A stretch of 8,890 nt of DNA from Spirochaetales bacterium (GTDB lineage: Bacteria > Spirochaetota > Spirochaetia > Sphaerochaetales > Sphaerochaetaceae), in the NCBI GenBank assembly GCA_012519125.1, contig JAAYQY010000344.1, forward strand, positions 1-8,890, read 5' to 3'. The position numbers and the translations under genes were made by a program. Positions 5,041 through 8,890 of the stretch are shown in pieces. Position 1 is the first letter of the stretch, and each line of letters opens with the position of its first letter. Below the pieces are notes generated by a model. That model made no database searches, was not told where the DNA came from, and saw only the letters and a list, made by a program, of their open reading frames with translations.

Positions 5041-7557
5041 TTAGCGAACGACGATGTTCACCAACTTGTCAGGTACCACAATCTCCTTGACGATGGTCTT
5101 TCCTGCAAGCCAGCTTTGCATCTTCTCATCTTCCTTGGCCAAGGCCAGGGCATTCTCCTTGGTTATTCCCTTGGCAACGGTTGCCTTGGAGCGAACCTTT
5201 CCGTTGACCTGGAAGACCATTTCAATCTGGGTATCGAAGGTCAGTTCTTCCTGGTACTCAGGCCAGGCTACTGTGCCCAGGCTGCCCGTATGCCCCAACC
5301 GCTCCCAGAGCTCCTCAGCGAGGTGGGGAACATAGGGAGAGAGCAACTTGACCAGCGTCTCAGCCACTTCTCTGGGGAAGTTGTCGATCTTGTACAACTC
5401 GTTGACCAATACCATCATCTGACTGATGGCGGTGTTGAAGTTGAGGGTGTTGGTATCGTTAGTCACCTTCTTTATGGTCTTGTGCAGTGTCCTCTCCAAC
5501 TCATCAACCAACGGCTCATCAGTGATCGGCCGCTCGTCGTAGAGCCTCCAGATACGGTCGAGGAAGCGGTAGACACCGATCAGGCCGGTGGTTGCCCAGG
5601 GCTTGGAGACTTCCAGAGGACCCATGAACATCTCATACATTCGCATCGAGTCAGCCCCGTATTCGGTGATGATCTCGTCGGGGTTGATGACGTTCTTCAA
5701 ACTCTTGGACATCTTCGCCACGACACGCTCAAGCTGTTCACCCGTTGCCTTCTCAACAAACACATCGGTGGAGGTCTCTTCGACCATATCGGTGGGAACG
5801 AGGCTCTTGTCCTTTCGCTGGTATGCGTAGCTGGTGATCATGCCCTGGTTGACCAGGCGCTTGAACGGCTCACTGGTGGAGACCACCCCAAGGTCAAACA
5901 AAACCTTGTGCCAGAACCGTGCATACAAGAGGTGGAGCACCGCATGTTCTGCACCACCCACATAGAGGTCGACGGGCATCCAGTACTGCTCCTTCTCCTT
6001 GGAGACGAACTCTTTGGTGTTGTTCGGGTCGAGGTAGCGCAGATAGTACCAGCAGGAACCTGCCCACTGGGGCATCGTGTTGGTCTCACGCTTGGCTTTG
6101 CCGCCGCAAACCGGGCAGGTGGTGTTCACCCAGCTGTCAATCTTTGCAAGCGGACTTTCTCCGGTGCCGCTGGGTTCGTAACTGGTTACTTCGGGAAGCA
6201 GCAGCGGAAGCTCTTCTTCGGGAACAGCAACCGTGCCGCAGGTGGGGCAGTGTACCAAGGGGATGGGTTCTCCCCAGTACCGCTGGCGGCTGAAAATCCA
6301 GTCCCTGAGCTTGTAATTGATTGCCTTCTTTCCGAGCTTTTGTTCTTCAAGCCAGGCCAGCATGGCCGCAATGGCATCATCCTTGTTCAGACCATCAAGG
6401 AAGGAGCTGTTTACGTGAATGCCATCCTCGGTCCACGCTTCCTGCTGGACATCGACCTCACTCTTGAGGACTTCGATGATGGGCAGGTTGAATTTCTTGG
6501 CAAACTCCCAGTCACGGGTGTCATGGGCAGGGACTGCCATGATGGCACCGGTTCCGTAGCTGATCAAGACATAGTCGGCAATCCAGATGGGAATCTTCTT
6601 GTTGTTCACCGGGTTGATCGCATAGCTGCCACTGAAGACGCCGCTCTTATCCTTGGCAAGGTCAGTGCGCTCGAGGTCGCTCTTGCGGGCGCTTGCCTCA
6701 AGGTAGGCCTCGACTGCCTCTTTCTGGCTTTCGGTGGTCAGTTTGGCAACCAGCGGATGTTCTGGGGCTACTACCATGTAGGTAGCACCGAAGAGCGTAT
6801 CGGCTCGAGTGGTATAGACTTCGAGCTGCTCATCAAGGCCATCTACAGGGAAAAGGACTGAAGCTCCTTCGCTGCGGCCGATCCAGTTGCGTTGCATACT
6901 CTTTACAGACTCCGGCCAATCGACACTATCCAGGTCGGAGAGCAGCTTGTCCGCATATTCGGTGATCTTGAGCACCCACTGGCGGATGTTCTTGCGCACC
7001 ACGGTGGTCCCGCAGCGCTCACATTTGCCTTCTTTCACTTCCTCGTTGGCCAGACCGGTCTTGCACTGGTCGCACCAGTTGATCGGGGTATGGGACTCAT
7101 AGGCTAGGCCTTTCTTGAAAAGCTGGAGGAAGATCCATTGGGTCCAGCGGTAGTAGTCGCTGCTGTGGGTGGAAACTTCCCGGTTCCAGTCATAGCTGAA
7201 GCCCAAGCTCTTGATCTGCTTGCGGAAGTTTTCGATATTTTTTTCGGTGGTGGCCCTGGGGTGGGTACCCGTCTTGATCGCATAGTTTTCGGCAGGGAGC
7301 CCGAAGGAGTCGAAGCCCATCGGGTGCAGTACGTTGTAGCCGTTCATACGGAGGAACCGGCAGTAGATGTCGGTGGCCGTATACCCTTCAGGGTGTCCCA
7401 CATGCAAGCCCGCCCCGGAGGGATAGGGGAACATATCCAATACGTACACACGCTTATCAGCGGGTACGTTCTCATCCTCGGTCACTGCAAAGCTCTGGTG
7501 CTTTTCCCAGTAGGCTTGCCACTTGGTTTCTATTTCCTGGAAGGGGTATTTGCTCAT
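5041..7557 (-). CDS. leuS: Leucyl-tRNA synthetase
   Basis: The enzyme charges tRNA-Leu with leucine in the cytoplasm (class Ia). From the chosen ATG (7557) it has 838 residues, a normal bacterial length. In that numbering the HIGH-type signature HVGH is at 52-55 and KMSKS at 615-619. The CP1 editing domain has [12 protein letters not shown] (249-260) and the conserved aspartate in AVPAHDTRD (about 346). Two possible zinc knuckles are present: CDQC...CERC (162-182) and CPTC...CPVC (437-484). About 35 residues are inserted between NQGMI and KMSKS, a segment lacking in the Bacillus enzyme. The C-terminal part holds the anticodon-binding helices and the final small domain. An ATG four codons upstream (7569) is possible and has AAAGG one base away. 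I prefer 7557 because [14 protein letters not shown] aligns with Bacillus MSFQHKEIEKKWQ and because ATG 7569 lies inside a predicted -10 box. It follows the CNNM gene on the same strand. Confidence 0.97.
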   Translation of the reverse strand: MSKYPFQEIETKWQAYWEKHQSFAVTEDENVPADKRVYVLDMFPYPSGAGLHVGHPEGYTATDIYCRFLRMNGYNVLHPMGFDSFGLPAENYAIKTGTHPRATTEKNIENFRKQIKSLGFSYDWNREVSTHSSDYYRWTQWIFLQLFKKGLAYESHTPINWCDQCKTGLANEEVKEGKCERCGTTVVRKNIRQWVLKITEYADKLLSDLDSVDWPESVKSMQRNWIGRSEGASVLFPVDGLDEQLEVYTTRADTLFGATYMVVAPEHPLVAKLTTESQKEAVEAYLEASARKSDLERTDLAKDKSGVFSGSYAINPVNNKKIPIWIADYVLISYGTGAIMAVPAHDTRDWEFAKKFNLPIIEVLKSEVDVQQEAWTEDGIHVNSSFLDGLNKDDAIAAMLAWLEEQKLGKKAINYKLRDWIFSRQRYWGEPIPLVHCPTCGTVAVPEEELPLLLPEVTSYEPSGTGESPLAKIDSWVNTTCPVCGGKAKRETNTMPQWAGSCWYYLRYLDPNNTKEFVSKEKEQYWMPVDLYVGGAEHAVLHLLYARFWHKVLFDLGVVSTSEPFKRLVNQGMITSYAYQRKDKSLVPTDMVEETSTDVFVEKATGEQLERVVAKMSKSLKNVINPDEIITEYGADSMRMYEMFMGPLEVSKPWATTGLIGVYRFLDRIWRLYDERPITDEPLVDELERTLHKTIKKVTNDTNTLNFNTAISQMMVLVNELYKIDNFPREVAETLVKLLSPYVPHLAEELWERLGHTGSLGTVAWPEYQEELTFDTQIEMVFQVNGKVRSKATVAKGITKENALALAKEDEKMQSWLAGKTIVKEIVVPDKLVNIVVR

Positions 7558-7593
7558 GGGAGCAATCATACCTTTGCATCCCTAATCAGTCAA
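7558..7593 (-). promoter_or_regulatory. Predicted leuS promoter overlapping the upstream start codon
   Basis: On the minus strand TTGACT (7588-7593) and TATGAT (7565-7570) each match the sigma70 consensus at five of six positions and are separated by exactly 17 bases. Transcription would be expected to begin near 7557-7558, at or one base before the ATG at 7557. The -10 box contains the alternative ATG at 7569, which could not be translated from this transcript. LeuS may therefore be transcribed on its own as well as by readthrough from the CNNM gene. Confidence 0.5.
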
Positions 7594-7609
7594 CGCCGAC
7601 AAGCTCTTC

Positions 7610-8872
7610 CTAGAGGGTTCCATCATCAATGGTTGGGGAAAATTCCACAGCTTCCATCCTGTTTCCCTTCATGGAGATGATTCTGAAGGTTCCCAGTGGA
7701 GACTGCACCACTTCCCCTTCACTGGGAATGTCCCCGATGAGGTCAAGCAGATAGGCTGCCACCGTGGAGGTTCTCCCCCTGTGCTCATCCACCATCAAGT
7801 CCAGTTCATCGACCATCTGCTGGAAGGGTGTATCGGCCATTACGAGGAAGGTTCCCGGCTTCTGTTCACGCTCCACAATGCGGTCGGGAAAGCGGCGTTC
7901 ATGCTCATCATAGAGTTCACCGAAGAGCTGCTCGGCCACATCCTCCATGGTCACCACCCCGCTGAAGCCACCATACTCATCCAAGACGATCGCCTGTTGC
8001 AGTTTTGCCTTCTTGAAGAGGTAGAAGACGTCGTCGAGGTGCATCTGCTCGGGGACGAACATCGGTTCGCGTTGGATTGAGGAGAGCATCTTGTCCATCC
8101 GCTTTTCCAGTTGGGCCTTGAGGATGTCGCGCACCAACACAATGCCGATGATGTTTTCCGGAGTTCCGTGGAAGATCGGGATGCGGCTGTAGCCCGAGCG
8201 TACGATGGAGGGGAAGGCATCCCGGATGGTCAGCTCGTCACTGACGCAGAAGACGTTGGTCCGGTGGGTCATGATGGTTCTCACCTGCGTCTCGCTGAAG
8301 TGGATGGCCCGCTGCATGAGATCTGACTCATATTGGTCCACCAAGCCCACATTCTCTGCCGCATCAACCATATGCATCACCCCTTCGGTGGTAATGGTAG
8401 GGTCGGCATGAGAGGAGAAGAGGCGGGTGATGAGGGCGGAAAAATGCCTCAGCGCCCAGATGACCGGAAAGAGAATGGTGGTGAGAAAGCGCATGGGATA
8501 GGCCATGAAGACAGCAATCTTCATGTTGTGGGTAAGGGCCAGCTGCTTGGGGGTGATCTCCCCGAAGATCAGGATGACCAAGGTAAGGATACCGGTGGCA
8601 TACCCGATGGCCTGGCTTGAAAAGAACTCAATTGCAAACGTCGTAACCAAGGAGGAGACGGAAATGTTCACCACATTGTTTCCGACCAAGACGGTGGTGA
8701 TGAGTTCCTCACGCCGCTGGCTGAGCCGATAGGCAAGCCTGCTTGCGCGGCTCTTTCGGTTCTCCAAGATCTTGAGCTGTACGAAGGAGAGGGAGGTGAA
8801 AGCTGTTTCCGTGGCACTGAAGATTGCAGAAAAGACCAACAGAATAATGATGGCGGTCAGTTGTACCTGCAT
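7610..8872 (-). CDS. CNNM/CorC-family membrane protein with CBS pair (hemolysin-like; putative divalent cation transporter)
   Basis: This 420-residue inner-membrane protein has the usual HlyC/CorC (CorB, CNNM) order: a DUF21/CNNM transmembrane domain (about 1-150), two CBS domains (about 198-250 and 268-318), and a CorC_HlyC domain (about 338-412). In the membrane part, SATETAFTS (19-27), VGNNVVNIS (63-71) and FGEITPK (103-109) are the family's signature sites, the latter two lining the Mg2+ pocket in solved relatives. Hydrophobic segments lie near 3-21, 66-84, 88-104 and 118-141. CBS domains in relatives bind ATP-Mg and govern transport. Members are linked to Mg2+ (sometimes Co2+) export or tolerance; the 'hemolysin' label is historical. 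The ATG at 8872 is chosen because GGGAGG (8878-8883) lies five bases upstream; a GTG at 8878 would overlap that site. It lies 40-odd bases upstream of leuS on the same strand. The ion carried is not shown by sequence. Confidence 0.92.
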   Translation of the reverse strand: MQVQLTAIIILLVFSAIFSATETAFTSLSFVQLKILENRKSRASRLAYRLSQRREELITTVLVGNNVVNISVSSLVTTFAIEFFSSQAIGYATGILTLVILIFGEITPKQLALTHNMKIAVFMAYPMRFLTTILFPVIWALRHFSALITRLFSSHADPTITTEGVMHMVDAAENVGLVDQYESDLMQRAIHFSETQVRTIMTHRTNVFCVSDELTIRDAFPSIVRSGYSRIPIFHGTPENIIGIVLVRDILKAQLEKRMDKMLSSIQREPMFVPEQMHLDDVFYLFKKAKLQQAIVLDEYGGFSGVVTMEDVAEQLFGELYDEHERRFPDRIVEREQKPGTFLVMADTPFQQMVDELDLMVDEHRGRTSTVAAYLLDLIGDIPSEGEVVQSPLGTFRIISMKGNRMEAVEFSPTIDDGTL

Positions 8873-8877
8873 GTACA

Positions 8878-8883
8878 CCTCCC
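8878..8883 (-). promoter_or_regulatory. Ribosome binding site that fixes the CNNM start
   Basis: GGGAGG on the minus strand is separated by five bases (TGTAC) from the ATG at 8872, an ideal arrangement. The GTG two codons upstream begins within this motif and is therefore unlikely to be used. It is the only canonical Shine-Dalgarno sequence in the window. Confidence 0.8.
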
Positions 8884-8890
8884 GGCCACA

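Noticed and set aside
5029..6861. A 610-codon open frame on the plus strand opposite leuS.
   Set aside because: It is the antisense shadow of a clear leuS gene. Its protein has no recognisable domain, it lacks a ribosome binding site, and it runs through the leuS terminator.

Overview
The window is ordinary bacterial chromosome: dense, mostly non-overlapping genes, no mobile element, CRISPR array, tRNA or rRNA. The best guess for the source is a spirochaete, probably of the Sphaerochaeta group. This rests on a DUF4416 protein, a short lipoprotein signal ending in LAGC, the LeuRS architecture and the general look of the proteins. It is an inference from memory of families, not a search result.

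Left block (1-4331, + strand). A fused DAHP synthase / prephenate dehydratase / ACT protein, cut by the left edge, is followed after 1 base by a DUF4416 protein, after 3 bases by a predicted lipoprotein, and after 43 bases by a single-chain iron-sulphur L-serine dehydratase (sdaA). The first three are packed tightly enough to be one transcript. The fusion joins the first step of the shikimate pathway to the prephenate-to-phenylpyruvate step of phenylalanine synthesis. SdaA turns serine into pyruvate and ammonia. The two middle genes have no known role in either pathway.

Middle (4332-5040). An AT-rich gap of about 190 bases holds two inverted repeats and weak promoter-like boxes. It leads into a small gene for an orphan exported or membrane-anchored protein whose start is uncertain. 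A 12-base perfect inverted repeat with a nested hairpin overlaps the beginning of that gene. This is the least explained part of the window.

Right block (5041-8872, - strand). A CNNM/CorC-type membrane protein with a CBS pair lies upstream of leuS (leucyl-tRNA synthetase), 40-odd bases apart. A good sigma70-type promoter sits in that gap and would start the leuS message almost exactly at the preferred leuS ATG. An intrinsic terminator for leuS fills the gap between leuS and the convergent small gene.

I found no convincing undescribed multi-gene system. The observations most worth a second look are the DAHP synthase-prephenate dehydratase fusion, the missing C-terminal cysteine of SdaA, the nested inverted repeats at 4521-4602, and the possibly leaderless leuS transcript.
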